Positions 16,867 through 25,073 of a stretch of DNA of 36,574 nucleotides are shown here, one piece after another; positions within the stretch are counted from its first letter, which is position 1; the number at the start of each line of letters is the position of its first letter. Position numbers and translations under genes: made by a program. The notes beneath the pieces are model-generated. The model saw only the letters and a list, made by a program, of their open reading frames with translations. It did no database searches and was not told the DNA's origin. Origin of the DNA: Nostoc sp. NMS7 (lineage in GTDB: Bacteria; Cyanobacteriota; Cyanobacteriia; Cyanobacteriales; Nostocaceae); NCBI RefSeq assembly GCF_017115085.1, contig NZ_JABXKJ010000086.1, forward strand, positions 1 to 36,574. Direction: 5' to 3'.

Positions 16867-17142
16867 ATGGCTGTAAAAGTTTTAGTTCCTACGACTCTTC
16901 AGAGTTTTACTAATAATCAAGCTACTCTAGAATCCAACGGTAGCACCATTGCTGAATTGTTGGACTCCTTAGAGCAAAGCTTTCCTGGTATTAAATCGCG
17001 GTTGTGCGATGAAGAAGGCAAACTACGTCGATTTGTAAATTTTTACGTCGATAGCGAAGACATCCGACATTTAGATGGTATTAATACAACCCTGAAAGAT
17101 GGCGATGAAGTAAGTATTGTCCCAGCTGTCGCCGGTGGTTAA
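16867..17142 (+). CDS. CysO/MoaD/ThiS-family sulfur carrier protein
   Basis: 91 aa ubiquitin-fold protein ending in the diglycine needed for C-terminal adenylation and thiocarboxylation. The motifs [18 protein letters not shown] and [14 protein letters not shown] resemble the mycobacterial CysO sulfur carrier (…DGDSVTILPAVAGG from memory), more than typical MoaD or ThiS. CysO delivers sulfide to a PLP cysteine synthase (CysM). Here the neighbour is another PLP enzyme of the same fold, ThrC. No JAMM protease gene or C-terminal extension is visible, and none is needed if the diglycine is already terminal. The natural partner is uncertain. Confidence 0.88.
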   Translation: MAVKVLVPTTLQSFTNNQATLESNGSTIAELLDSLEQSFPGIKSRLCDEEGKLRRFVNFYVDSEDIRHLDGINTTLKDGDEVSIVPAVAGG

Positions 17143-17202
17143 TACAGAGAATACCAAATAAAGTAGAAGCCTGACTAGATAAACCTTTGCAAAATTACCT
17201 CG

Positions 17203-17223
17203 TTCCCAGTCAAAAACTGGGAA
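17203..17223. repeat. small hairpin TTCCCAGT/ACTGGGAA
   Basis: An 8-bp perfect stem with loop CAAAA, preceded by CCTCG. This is a Nostoc-type dispersed hairpin between convergent genes, and it may end transcription of the sulfur-carrier gene. It is followed by GAAGGCTGCGGCCTCC, another small palindrome. Confidence 0.55.
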
Positions 17224-17374
17224 TGTCTATTAAGAAGGCTGCGGCCTCCCTTAACTGACTTCTGACGTTATCTGGAAAAACCAACTTGATAGTGCCGTAT
17301 TTTTTGCTAACATACCCAAGATTAATTTTAGTTACTTTAATTCTGTTTCTTAATTTTGAATTTGGAATTGCTTA

Positions 17375-18373
17375 CTATGATTTCCCTTTGAGAATTGAAG
17401 GGTAAATTCCCTCAACATACCAATCCATCGCCAGTTGTCTTTGATCATCTAACACCTTACCCTTTAGCACTCGCACCACCCCTTTTTGGTCTTTCACCGG
17501 GCCATCAAAAGGATGTGCAGTACCCTGAATAAACTCATTCCGCTTCGCATTCACTAGTTCTTGCACATCAGCCGGAATTGCCTGATTCATCGGGGAAATA
17601 TCCACCATTCCTTGACCAATGCCATCCCAAACCTGTTGAGACTTCCAAGTATTAGTGATTACAGCCAAGGCTGTATCTGTATAGAATTTGCCCCATTTGT
17701 TAATAGCTGATGTTAGGTGGACTTTTTGACTAAACTTACTCATATCACTGTTGTAGCCAAAGGCATAAATACCTTTTTCCTCAGCCAATTGCACAACAGC
17801 ACCAGAGTCAGTATGCTGGGTTAGTATATCCGCACCTAAATTGACCAAAGCTTGAGCCGCTTCTCTTTCTTTAGCTGGATCGTACCAACTTTGTACCCAA
17901 AGTACCTTAACTTTTGCTTGGGGATTTGTTAGCCGCACTCCTTGACTGAATGCACTTATTCCCCGAATTACTTCTGGAATTGGGTATGCGCCAATAAAAC
18001 CAACTAGATTGGATTTTGTCATCTTGCCAGCAATCATGCTGGTTAAGTAACGGGGTTGTTCAAAACGTCCTAGATAAGTGCCGACATTGGCAGCACGTTT
18101 GTATCCTGTACAGTGTTCAAAGACAACATCACCAAAGTCCTTGGCAACTTTAATTGTTGGGTTTATGTACCTAAAGGAAGTTGTAAAAATCAACTTGTTA
18201 CCGTCTAATGCTAGTTGGCGAATCACCCTTTGGGCGTCAGCACCTTCGTTGACATTTTCGACAAAGGTAGTTTCTACCTGATCTTGAAGATTGGCTTCCA
18301 TATCTCTGCGGCCTAAATCATGGGCATAAGTCCAGCCAAAATCACCCACAGGGCCGACATAAACAAATCCCAC
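17375..18373 (-). CDS. BMP-family substrate-binding protein lacking its export signal
   Basis: The sequence matches basic-membrane-protein/PnrA-like ABC transporter binding proteins, which bind nucleosides or similar ligands outside the membrane: GFVYVGPVGDFGWTYAHDLG, then TTSFRYINPT, AYPIPEVIRGISAFSQG and DSGAVVQLAEEKGIYAFGYN. The frame begins directly at the mature N-terminus. Upstream it reads IPSIKYGSLKV and then TAA at 18404-18406, with no signal peptide or lipobox. Neither neighbouring frame supplies one. The only usable start is GTG 18371-18373. The gene is probably 5'-truncated and inactive, or makes a cytoplasmic product. No permease or ATPase genes are nearby. Confidence 0.85.
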   Translation of the reverse strand: MGFVYVGPVGDFGWTYAHDLGRRDMEANLQDQVETTFVENVNEGADAQRVIRQLALDGNKLIFTTSFRYINPTIKVAKDFGDVVFEHCTGYKRAANVGTYLGRFEQPRYLTSMIAGKMTKSNLVGFIGAYPIPEVIRGISAFSQGVRLTNPQAKVKVLWVQSWYDPAKEREAAQALVNLGADILTQHTDSGAVVQLAEEKGIYAFGYNSDMSKFSQKVHLTSAINKWGKFYTDTALAVITNTWKSQQVWDGIGQGMVDISPMNQAIPADVQELVNAKRNEFIQGTAHPFDGPVKDQKGVVRVLKGKVLDDQRQLAMDWYVEGIYPSILKGKS

Positions 18374-18634
18374 CTTGAGAGATCCATATTTTATCGATGG
18401 GATTTAGTTGCTGAAAAAGATTTTTCTGATTTCTAGTAGCGACAAACACACTATTGACTTAATTTTAGCTCTTGTTTTTTGCCGTCAACTTACTTACAAA
18501 AGAAAGCAAATAATGGGGAATAAGGGAGTGGGGAGTGGGAAGTGGGCTTGCTGTGAGTGTAGCCGAATGGGAGTGGGGGATGAGGGAGAAGAATTAATAA
18601 CCAATGTCCAATTTTACTAATCTGGAGGTTTTTA

Positions 18635-20137
18635 ATGAATTTATTTGAGCTTTTGGCAGGGGAAGACAATCATCCAGCCCTAGTTACGTCTGAGGGGCGA
18701 TCGCTAACTTATAAGCAATTGCGCGAGAATATTGTTGGACTGGTATCCCAACTCAACAGCTTTGGATTGAAACGGGGAGAACGCATTGCCATTGCGATGA
18801 CTAACGGTTCACCAATGGCTATTACCTTTTTGGCTGCCGCCCTATGTGGTACTGCTGCACCCTTAAATCCCAAATATAAGCAAGAAGAATTCGCCTTTTA
18901 CTACGAAGATACCCAAGCAAAAGCAGTGATTACCTTGTCTGAGGGGTCAGAAGCAGCCATTGCCGCCCTCACACCCGACATGATGCTGATTCATGCCAAG
19001 GTAAACACTGACGGCACATTAAGCTTGGAATTAGTCAAAACAGGCTCAGAGTCAGCAGAATCCGCGAATCCCGCAGCCCCCAACGCCGATGATCTAGCGA
19101 TGATTCTCCACACTAGCGGCACCACCAGTCGTCCCAAGCGTGTGCCAATTCGTCATCGCAACTTAATCGCTTCAGCCAACAACATCATTGGTGCTTACTC
19201 ACTCACAGCAGCTGACACTACACTTTGCCTAATGCCCCTGTTCCACATTCACGGATTGGTAGGCTGTTTGCTGGCAACTCTGGCATCGGGCGGCACACTA
19301 ATTTGTCCCAATGGTTTTAATGCCCTGGAGTTTTGGAAACTGGTAGATACCTATAAACCTACCTGGTACTCCGCAGCGCCAACCATGCACCAGACAATTT
19401 TGGCACGCGCTAGCCGTAACATAGAAATTGTCAAAGCTAACCGCTTTCGTTTCATTCGCTCTAGTAGCGCTCCCTTGCCCCCAATTATTATTGAACAACT
19501 AGAGGCAACTCTTAATGCTCCCGTCGTGGAATCTTACAGCATGACTGAAGCATCTCACTTAATGACCACCAACCCCCTACCGCCAAAAGTGCGGAAACCG
19601 GGTACTGTCGGTTATGGCTTCGGTGTAGAAGTCGGGATTATGGACTCCGAAGGCAACCTGCTATCTCAAGGAAGCTTGGGCGAGGTGGTGATAAAAGCAC
19701 CCAATGTTATAGATGGCTACGAAAACAACCCCCAAGCCAACGCCACTGCTTTTGTAAACGGTTGGTTCCGCACAGGGGATCAGGGCACACTGGATAAAGA
19801 TGGCTACCTCCGCTTGACTGGACGCATTAAAGAATTGATTAACCGGGGTGGGGAAAAAATTTCTCCTTTAGAAGTGGATGATGTTTTGCTGCGCCATCCC
19901 GCCGTCGCCGAAGCCTTAGCTTTTGCTGTCCCCCACAAATCTTTAGGAGAAGATATTCACGCGGCTGTTGTCCTCAAGGCAGAAGCTGGCGAAAAAGAAC
20001 TTTTAGCCCACTGTTCAACCATGCTGGCAGACTTCAAAGTTCCTAAGCAAGTTCACATTTTGGATCAATTGCCTCGTGGTGCTACCGGGAAACTGCAACG
20101 TTTGGCTATGGCGAAATTGCTGAACATAGGGCAATAG
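18635..20137 (+). CDS. AMP-dependent acyl-CoA ligase, oxalyl-CoA synthetase-like
   Basis: 500 aa ANL-superfamily ligase that makes an acyl-adenylate and then the CoA thioester. The pattern HTSGTTSRPK, PLFHIHGLVG, YSMTEASHLMTTNPLPPK, GWFRTGDQG and GRIKELINRGGEKISPLEVD is close to the plant AAE3/yeast Pcs60 oxalyl-CoA synthetase group. The catalytic lysine is in LPRGATGKLQR. An oddity is that the adenylation motif reads TSGTTSRPKRV where the family has PKG, so a glycine became arginine (codon CGT). GGAGG lies 10 bp before the ATG. The substrate is inferred and unproven. Confidence 0.85.
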   Translation: MNLFELLAGEDNHPALVTSEGRSLTYKQLRENIVGLVSQLNSFGLKRGERIAIAMTNGSPMAITFLAAALCGTAAPLNPKYKQEEFAFYYEDTQAKAVITLSEGSEAAIAALTPDMMLIHAKVNTDGTLSLELVKTGSESAESANPAAPNADDLAMILHTSGTTSRPKRVPIRHRNLIASANNIIGAYSLTAADTTLCLMPLFHIHGLVGCLLATLASGGTLICPNGFNALEFWKLVDTYKPTWYSAAPTMHQTILARASRNIEIVKANRFRFIRSSSAPLPPIIIEQLEATLNAPVVESYSMTEASHLMTTNPLPPKVRKPGTVGYGFGVEVGIMDSEGNLLSQGSLGEVVIKAPNVIDGYENNPQANATAFVNGWFRTGDQGTLDKDGYLRLTGRIKELINRGGEKISPLEVDDVLLRHPAVAEALAFAVPHKSLGEDIHAAVVLKAEAGEKELLAHCSTMLADFKVPKQVHILDQLPRGATGKLQRLAMAKLLNIGQ

Positions 20138-20377
20138 GGAGATGAGCCTTAGAGATTGAAAGTTGAGGCTTGAGGCTTGTTTGAATTTATTGTTGCTAAC
20201 TTACTTATCATCAGGTGACTAATTAAAATTACGGAATTGAAGAACCCAGTCCCACAGGTTTCATCTTGACTGTTGAAAATAATAAAGTAAGAGAAATTCA
20301 CTGCTTTTATGTTATGAGAGAAGTAATTTTGCCAAGAGTAAGCGATACACTAAGGGAAATTCCTTAAGGAAGCGTTA

Positions 20378-20836
20378 ATGGCACGGTCAAACGGGATTAA
20401 AAATGAAATGTCTGCACAGGAATTGCCCACAATTTCAAATAAAGATACAGTGACAATTGAAGATTCGCCTGCACAGGAATTATCTACAATTTCAGAGATA
20501 GATACAGTGACAATTGAAGATTCGCCTGAAGATTCGCCCGAATCAGTGGAAGATGTCCAGAATATTGACGACATCTTGAACTCACTCAAAACCTTACTGA
20601 GTACCCTAGAAAAGCTCCAAAAAGTCCGGCTGGAGGTGGGCGACATCAAACCGTTAATTGGGCGGATGCTTGATGGGGAACTGGTTGCTGGTGATGAACT
20701 TGAGCAACTTAAGGCAGGTGTGAGTAGTCTTTCTCGTCTTGTTCGTGCTTATAATGACCATCAAGCAGCGTTGGCTAAAGCACAACCTGCTAGAAACTTG
20801 CTAGATCAAGTGCTTAAAGAGCGTAAAGCTAATTGA
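20378..20836 (+). CDS. acidic hypothetical protein with a 19-aa duplication
   Basis: 152 aa, unrecognised. Residues about 13-50 consist of two consecutive copies of AQELxTISxxDTVTIEDSP followed by EDSPESVED, a strongly acidic, probably disordered stretch. Residues 60-150 are predicted helical with coiled-coil character (DDILNSLKTLLSTLEKLQKV, ELEQLKAGVSSLSRLVRAYN). This could be a scaffolding or adaptor protein, which is speculative. It lies between the ligase and the restriction-modification genes with its own upstream gap. Confidence 0.75.
   Translation: MARSNGIKNEMSAQELPTISNKDTVTIEDSPAQELSTISEIDTVTIEDSPEDSPESVEDVQNIDDILNSLKTLLSTLEKLQKVRLEVGDIKPLIGRMLDGELVAGDELEQLKAGVSSLSRLVRAYNDHQAALAKAQPARNLLDQVLKERKAN
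20414..20527 (+). repeat. 57-bp tandem coding duplication
   Basis: Two head-to-tail copies, 20414-20470 and 20471-20527, differ by a handful of bases. Both start GCACAGGAATT and end GTGACAATTGAAGATTCGCC. A further GAAGATTCGCC follows. The period is a multiple of three, so the protein repeat stays in frame. Confidence 0.9.
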
Positions 20837-20962
20837 AACAAGAAGCGATGTCTACGACGGGCTACGCCTAATTACCTAAATGCGTAAATGCAGAGCGGCT
20901 TGTCGTCAGATATCGCTGTAAACTGAATATCTATTTACTATTGATATTTTTCTCAATCATTG

Positions 20963-20989
20963 GATTATAACCTATTTTAGGTTATAATC
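20963..20989. promoter_or_regulatory. perfect 12-bp palindrome upstream of the methyltransferase gene
   Basis: GATTATAACCTA-TTT-TAGGTTATAATC ends 37 bp before the methyltransferase ATG. Perfect symmetry, promoter position and a C-protein-like HTH gene in the same system make an operator likely. Part of it (TATAAC, TATAAT) could also serve as a -10 element, so binding would block transcription. Confidence 0.7.
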
Positions 20990-21026
20990 CCGAAAGTCTA
21001 GTATTACTTGCAAGGTAGGTATCGTA

Positions 21027-22136
21027 ATGAAGACTAATAAAGAGAATCTACCGTTAGACCAGATTCTCTTAGAGGATAGCTTACAACTGCTCAGTAATCT
21101 GCCAGATGAATGTGTTGACTTAGTTGTATCCTCTCCACCTTATAATCTAGGCAAAGAATACGAATCAAGGCAGGCTCTTGAGATTTATTTGAAAGAACAA
21201 ACAGCCGTGCTGCTTGAATGTAGCCGAATTCTCAAAAATACAGGTTCACTATTTTGGCAAGTTGGTGCTTTTTCTGACCGAGGAATGCTGATTCCTCTAG
21301 ATATTCGCTTTTTCCCGATTTTAGAGTCATGCAGATTAATTCCCCGCAACCGAATTATATGGGCTAGGCAACATGGTCTTCATGCCCAAAAAAAGTTTTC
21401 TTGTAGACATGAAACTATTCTTTGGTTTACTAAATCGGATAACTATAAATTTAATCTAGATGCTATTAGAGTTCCGCAAAAGTATCAAAATAAGAAACAT
21501 TATCGGGGAAATCGGAAGGGGGAACTCTCATGTAATCCAGAAGGGAAAAATCCTAGTGATATTTGGCTATTTCGGAATGTGAAACACAACCATGAAGAAC
21601 AAACTATACATCCTTGCCAATTTCCAGAAGACTTGGTAGCTAGAATTATCTTAGCTACAACTAACAAAAATGATATTGTTTTAGATCCATATATAGGATC
21701 TGGTACTGCGGCGGTGGTTGCTAGAGATTATGAACGGCATTTTATCGGGTCAGAAATTGAACCAAAATATCATCAAGTTGCGTTGCGTCGTCTCAGGGGC
21801 AATCCAGATAAAAATGGTTTTTTTCCAAATTTAAAAACATTGCGTGATTATGTTGAAAAAACTGGTCAATCTATTGATAAATTCAAGTTTGATGTGCAAG
21901 TAGGAAATAAAGCTTCAGAACGCAGCAAAGCAAAAATTTATCCAGAAGAGTATCACTTGCAAGAAATGGAAGATAGATTAATCTATGAAGAATCTGCTTT
22001 TGCAGCTAATCTAAGAGGTCAAGAAATTCCAGTAGATCCAAAGCTTAATGGCAATGGAAAAAAGACTTATTTGCAAAATAAAATAGTAAAACAAGTAGAA
22101 GAAGTAGAACAAATTGAATTGAGATTATGGAGTTAA
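21027..22136 (+). CDS. Type II DNA methyltransferase (beta-class amino methyltransferase)
   Basis: 369 aa. The catalytic motif IV SPPYN (36-40) comes first and the SAM-binding motif I, VLDPYIGSGTAAV (D220 to G226), lies near the C-terminus, the motif order of the beta class. SPPY is more usual for N4-cytosine enzymes, but adenine specificity is not excluded. Residues 240-369 form a family-typical tail of lower conservation. It is convergent with the endonuclease gene (stops 11 bp apart), and the palindrome at 20963 precedes it. It should protect the host DNA at the endonuclease site. Confidence 0.92.
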   Translation: MKTNKENLPLDQILLEDSLQLLSNLPDECVDLVVSSPPYNLGKEYESRQALEIYLKEQTAVLLECSRILKNTGSLFWQVGAFSDRGMLIPLDIRFFPILESCRLIPRNRIIWARQHGLHAQKKFSCRHETILWFTKSDNYKFNLDAIRVPQKYQNKKHYRGNRKGELSCNPEGKNPSDIWLFRNVKHNHEEQTIHPCQFPEDLVARIILATTNKNDIVLDPYIGSGTAAVVARDYERHFIGSEIEPKYHQVALRRLRGNPDKNGFFPNLKTLRDYVEKTGQSIDKFKFDVQVGNKASERSKAKIYPEEYHLQEMEDRLIYEESAFAANLRGQEIPVDPKLNGNGKKTYLQNKIVKQVEEVEQIELRLWS

Positions 22137-22147
22137 TAGATTAACTC

Positions 22148-22816
22148 TTACAATAAGTTAAGTAGACAACGACTACGGGCTGAACGTCCTGCAATGATTT
22201 GGCATTGGCGACTAACTCTAGTATTCACAGTCCTAGAATATCTTTTAAATAAATACTCAGTCCAGATGATAGGTACTATTGTATTTTGTTGTTCAAATAA
22301 TCCAACCAGTCTGATTGGTACATCAAAAACTTGGTATTTAGTCAAAGCTGTTAACTGATTAACAGCTTGTTCGTAATAAAGAGTGCTATTGGAAGCAGGA
22401 AACATCAGAGCCTTTGTCACCAGAATTACCAAATTAGTCCGGTATCCAACAAATTCAGTTTTAGCTTTGAAGAACAATTCTGAGCGTAAGGTGTTATTGA
22501 GTAGGAAGGGATAATTAGAAAACTGAATTTCAATGATGATGCCAGCTTTGGCAAAATCAACCTCTGTACCCAAAAATCTGTAAGGTGCTGGAATAGGTAT
22601 ATTCGATTGCCAACTATCATGAATAAAGGCAGCTTTAATGTATTCGTTCGTACCGACTGGATCGAATATTGCATTACCCTGAATTCCAGCTTGATCTGAA
22701 GCCTTGATGTGCAAAGGCATTCTAGTGAGAGTAGTACTAATCTCATGCCATTCGTTCTGGTATTGGGTATTAATGATTGTATCTGCGGCGTTAAAGTCAA
22801 CATATTGAATAATGAT
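22148..22816 (-). CDS. restriction endonuclease of the BstYI/BglII family
   Basis: The catalytic run VDFAKAGIIIEIQF has D, E and Q at the spacing D-x8-E-x-Q, identical to BstYI (D119, E128, Q130). GNAIFDPVGTNEYIKAAF matches the BstYI region ILYSPVALNEAFKEK. The first ATG (22720, MPLHIKASDQ) gives 190 aa but leaves out about 30 upstream residues (QYVDFNAADTIINTQYQNEW) that match the BstYI N-terminus. That frame opens right after the HTH gene's stop, with only ATC 22816 or ATT 22813/22810 as possible starts, 9-15 bases behind AAGGAG. The start is therefore unusual. Recognition is probably RGATCY- or AGATCT-like, by family. Confidence 0.85.
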   Translation of the reverse strand: MIIQYVDFNAADTIINTQYQNEWHEISTTLTRMPLHIKASDQAGIQGNAIFDPVGTNEYIKAAFIHDSWQSNIPIPAPYRFLGTEVDFAKAGIIIEIQFSNYPFLLNNTLRSELFFKAKTEFVGYRTNLVILVTKALMFPASNSTLYYEQAVNQLTALTKYQVFDVPIRLVGLFEQQNTIVPIIWTEYLFKRYSRTVNTRVSRQCQIIAGRSARSRCLLNLL

Positions 22817-22819
22817 TAA

Positions 22820-23068
22820 TTACGTCTCCTTTTGGTATTTCAATAGTTCTTCGATAAAAGCAAGGGGATCTATTTCAAGGACTTGGGCAACTTGTAAAAA
22901 TTCAATCACGTCAAGACGACGCTCTCCACGTTCATACTTTGATACATAGGATTGCGGAAGCTCTAACTTTGCCGACAACTCTGCTTGAGTCAGCTTGGCA
23001 GCTTTTCGGGCTTCGATAAGTAGCTGGCGAAACCGATTATACTCTTCGCTGAAAACTGATTTAGGCAC
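22820..23068 (-). CDS. XRE-family HTH regulator, probable controller (C) protein
   Basis: 82 aa, GTG start. A single Cro/C1-type helix-turn-helix spans about 13-68 (LIEARKAAKLTQAELSAKLE, LPQSYVSKYERGERRLDV). Small XRE proteins directly upstream of an endonuclease gene are the C proteins that time restriction-modification expression. The endonuclease frame follows in the same reading frame immediately past this stop codon, and AAGGAG at the end of the gene (codons K-E-T) can act as its ribosome site. Candidate operators are at 20963-20989 and 23152-23188. Confidence 0.9.
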   Translation of the reverse strand: MPKSVFSEEYNRFRQLLIEARKAAKLTQAELSAKLELPQSYVSKYERGERRLDVIEFLQVAQVLEIDPLAFIEELLKYQKET

Positions 23069-23151
23069 TTTAACTTGCCTTTTTTCTGGCGATCATTTAT
23101 TCGATCTCGATGAGAGTTAGTTAGTACATATTGCTGAACTCAGTTAAATTA

Positions 23152-23188
23152 TAAAACCTGATATGGGATAAACCCCAAATAGGTTTTA
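23152..23188. promoter_or_regulatory. spaced inverted repeat upstream of the HTH gene
   Basis: TAAAACCT and AGGTTTTA are separated by 21 bp containing ATGGGATAAACCCC. The ACCT/AGGT half-site cores are shared with the palindrome before the methyltransferase gene. The position, 84-120 bp upstream of the HTH start, fits autoregulation by a C-protein. Moderate support. Confidence 0.5.
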
Positions 23189-23321
23189 GAAAGCTACTAG
23201 GAAGATAGCACGCGCGATGATCGTACTCTGAAATTCCCCAAGCTCGTAAAGGGGAAGTCGCTGTATGTCTAAATCTGTGATTTCATTTGAAGGATATTGA
23301 ATTTTGCAAGATATCTACTTT

Positions 23322-25043
23322 ATGATGAACGTTGCACCCGCCATTGTAGTACTAGGTCAAAATAGCGTCACAGTAGCACGCAAAATAATCACTGTCCTAC
23401 CAGGGGCGACGCTATACGGTCTAGTGGGTCGCACATCGGGAGTTGATGTCACCTTCACAAATTTTGGCGAGACGTTGCGCGAGTTATTTGTCCAGGGAAC
23501 GCCGTTGATTGGCATTTGTGCCGCCGGTATTTTAATTAGGACATTAGCTCCCGTACTCTCGGATAAACGAGAGGAACCACCAGTGCTAGCTGTGGCTGAA
23601 GATGGTAGTGCTGTTGTGCCGCTCTTGGGCGGACTTGGTGGGGTAAACGATTTGGCACGTCGCATTGCCGAAGCCCTTGATGTGAAGCCTGCAATTACGA
23701 CCACAGGCGATTTACGTTTGGGTACAACGCTGTTATCTCCTCCCCCCGGATACCATTTAGCGAACCCAGACGATGCGAAGAAATTTATCTCAGATTTGCT
23801 AGCTGGGGCACAAGTTAAACTACAAAGCATCGCACCTTGGTTAAATGATAGCAAACTACCGATAGATCCCAACGGAAATTTGACCATCCAAGTTACGGAA
23901 CGTTTGGTGACTCCTACAGCCAACTGTCTTGTCTATCACCCAGCAACGATCGCGATCGCAATTAGTGGCATGATTGATGATGCAGTAGCTTTCGTACAGC
24001 AGCTACTAGCTGATGCCAAACTAGAAAAAGCATCAGTCGCCGGCATATTTGCACCCACGATCGCTGCTGCCGATCCAGCAATCCACGCCGTAGCTAGCGC
24101 CTTGGGAGTGCCTGCCCGCTTTTTTACCCCAAATCACCTAGAAAGCTTACTTTCACAAGGTTATAGCCCCGCCCAAGCCGTAGCGATCGCCGCTACAGGC
24201 ACATCCCCCATTACTACCGCATCTCCCCAGATTGCGATCGCGATTGCCCCTCAACCAATTGACCCCAACACCATCGGTCAGCCACGCGGACGGTTAGCGA
24301 TTCTTGGCACAGGCCCTGGTGGATCACAGTGGATGTCTCCCGAAGTCAAGGAGATAATTAAGTCGGCAACCGACTTAGTGGGTTACAAAACTTATTTAGA
24401 TTTAGTCGGTTCTCTAGCTGATGGCAAGCAACGGCATGAGTCCGACAACCGCGAAGAAGAAGCACGGGCAAAAATGGCTCTTGATTTGGCAGCATCTGGG
24501 CGATATGTAGCTGTAGTTTCATCTGGCGATCCCGGTATATATGCAATGGCAACAGCAGTTTTTGAAGTGTGCGATCGCTATGCTAAACCTGAATGGGATA
24601 GTATCGACATTCATGTAGCACCAGGCATCTCCGCTATGCAGGCAGCAGCAGCAGCGATTGGTGCCCCCCTTGGACATGACTTTTGCGCTATTTCCCTTTC
24701 GGATATTTTGAAGCCTTGGTCTGCGATCGCCCAACGAATTACTGCTGCTGCTGAGGCTGATTTTGTCATTGCTTTCTACAATCCTGTTTCCAAAGAGCGG
24801 ACTTGGCAACTAGCAGAAGCGAGAAATATTTTGCTGCGACATAGAACACCAGATACACCAGTAGTGTTGGCACGGAATCTCGGTAGACCAGGACAGACGG
24901 TGAAAGCGATCGCACTTGAGGAGTTAGCACCAGCCGCCGCCGATATGCGGACAATTATTCTGGTTGGTTCCACAAAAACCCGAACCATCAAACGCCGCGA
25001 TGGTAATATCTGGGTTTATACGCCGCGTCGCTATACCGAATAG
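23322..25043 (+). CDS. cobJ: CbiG-CobJ fusion: cobalt-precorrin-5A hydrolase / precorrin-3B C17-methyltransferase
   Basis: About 573 aa. The N-terminal ~310 residues are CbiG-like (PAIVVLGQNSVTVARKI, VPLLGGLGGVNDLARRIAEA, GIFAPTIAAADPAIHAVASA). The C-terminal ~255 are a CobJ/CbiH tetrapyrrole methylase (ILGTGPGGSQWMSPEV, SSGDPGIYAMA, APGISAMQAAAAAIGAPLGH, VIAFYNPVSKERTWQL). Together they carry out ring-contraction-stage steps of cobalamin synthesis, and the fusion is known in cyanobacteria. I use ATG 23322 (ATG also at 23325). TTG 23304 has a better-placed GAAGGA and adds six residues. No B12 riboswitch was recognised upstream. Confidence 0.9.
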   Translation: MMNVAPAIVVLGQNSVTVARKIITVLPGATLYGLVGRTSGVDVTFTNFGETLRELFVQGTPLIGICAAGILIRTLAPVLSDKREEPPVLAVAEDGSAVVPLLGGLGGVNDLARRIAEALDVKPAITTTGDLRLGTTLLSPPPGYHLANPDDAKKFISDLLAGAQVKLQSIAPWLNDSKLPIDPNGNLTIQVTERLVTPTANCLVYHPATIAIAISGMIDDAVAFVQQLLADAKLEKASVAGIFAPTIAAADPAIHAVASALGVPARFFTPNHLESLLSQGYSPAQAVAIAATGTSPITTASPQIAIAIAPQPIDPNTIGQPRGRLAILGTGPGGSQWMSPEVKEIIKSATDLVGYKTYLDLVGSLADGKQRHESDNREEEARAKMALDLAASGRYVAVVSSGDPGIYAMATAVFEVCDRYAKPEWDSIDIHVAPGISAMQAAAAAIGAPLGHDFCAISLSDILKPWSAIAQRITAAAEADFVIAFYNPVSKERTWQLAEARNILLRHRTPDTPVVLARNLGRPGQTVKAIALEELAPAAADMRTIILVGSTKTRTIKRRDGNIWVYTPRRYTE

Positions 25044-25073
25044 TAGGCATCATTAGCAACTTCTCCTTTGACG

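Noticed and set aside
22426..22803. 125-codon minus-strand ORF MLTLTPQIQSLIPNTRTNG with an ATG
   Set aside because: Out-of-frame relative of the endonuclease N-terminus. The neighbouring frame matches BstYI and this one does not.
23200..23303. Cobalamin riboswitch before the CbiG-CobJ gene
   Set aside because: Only a short TTCCCC/GGGGAA stem is seen. The conserved B12-box and core were not recognised.
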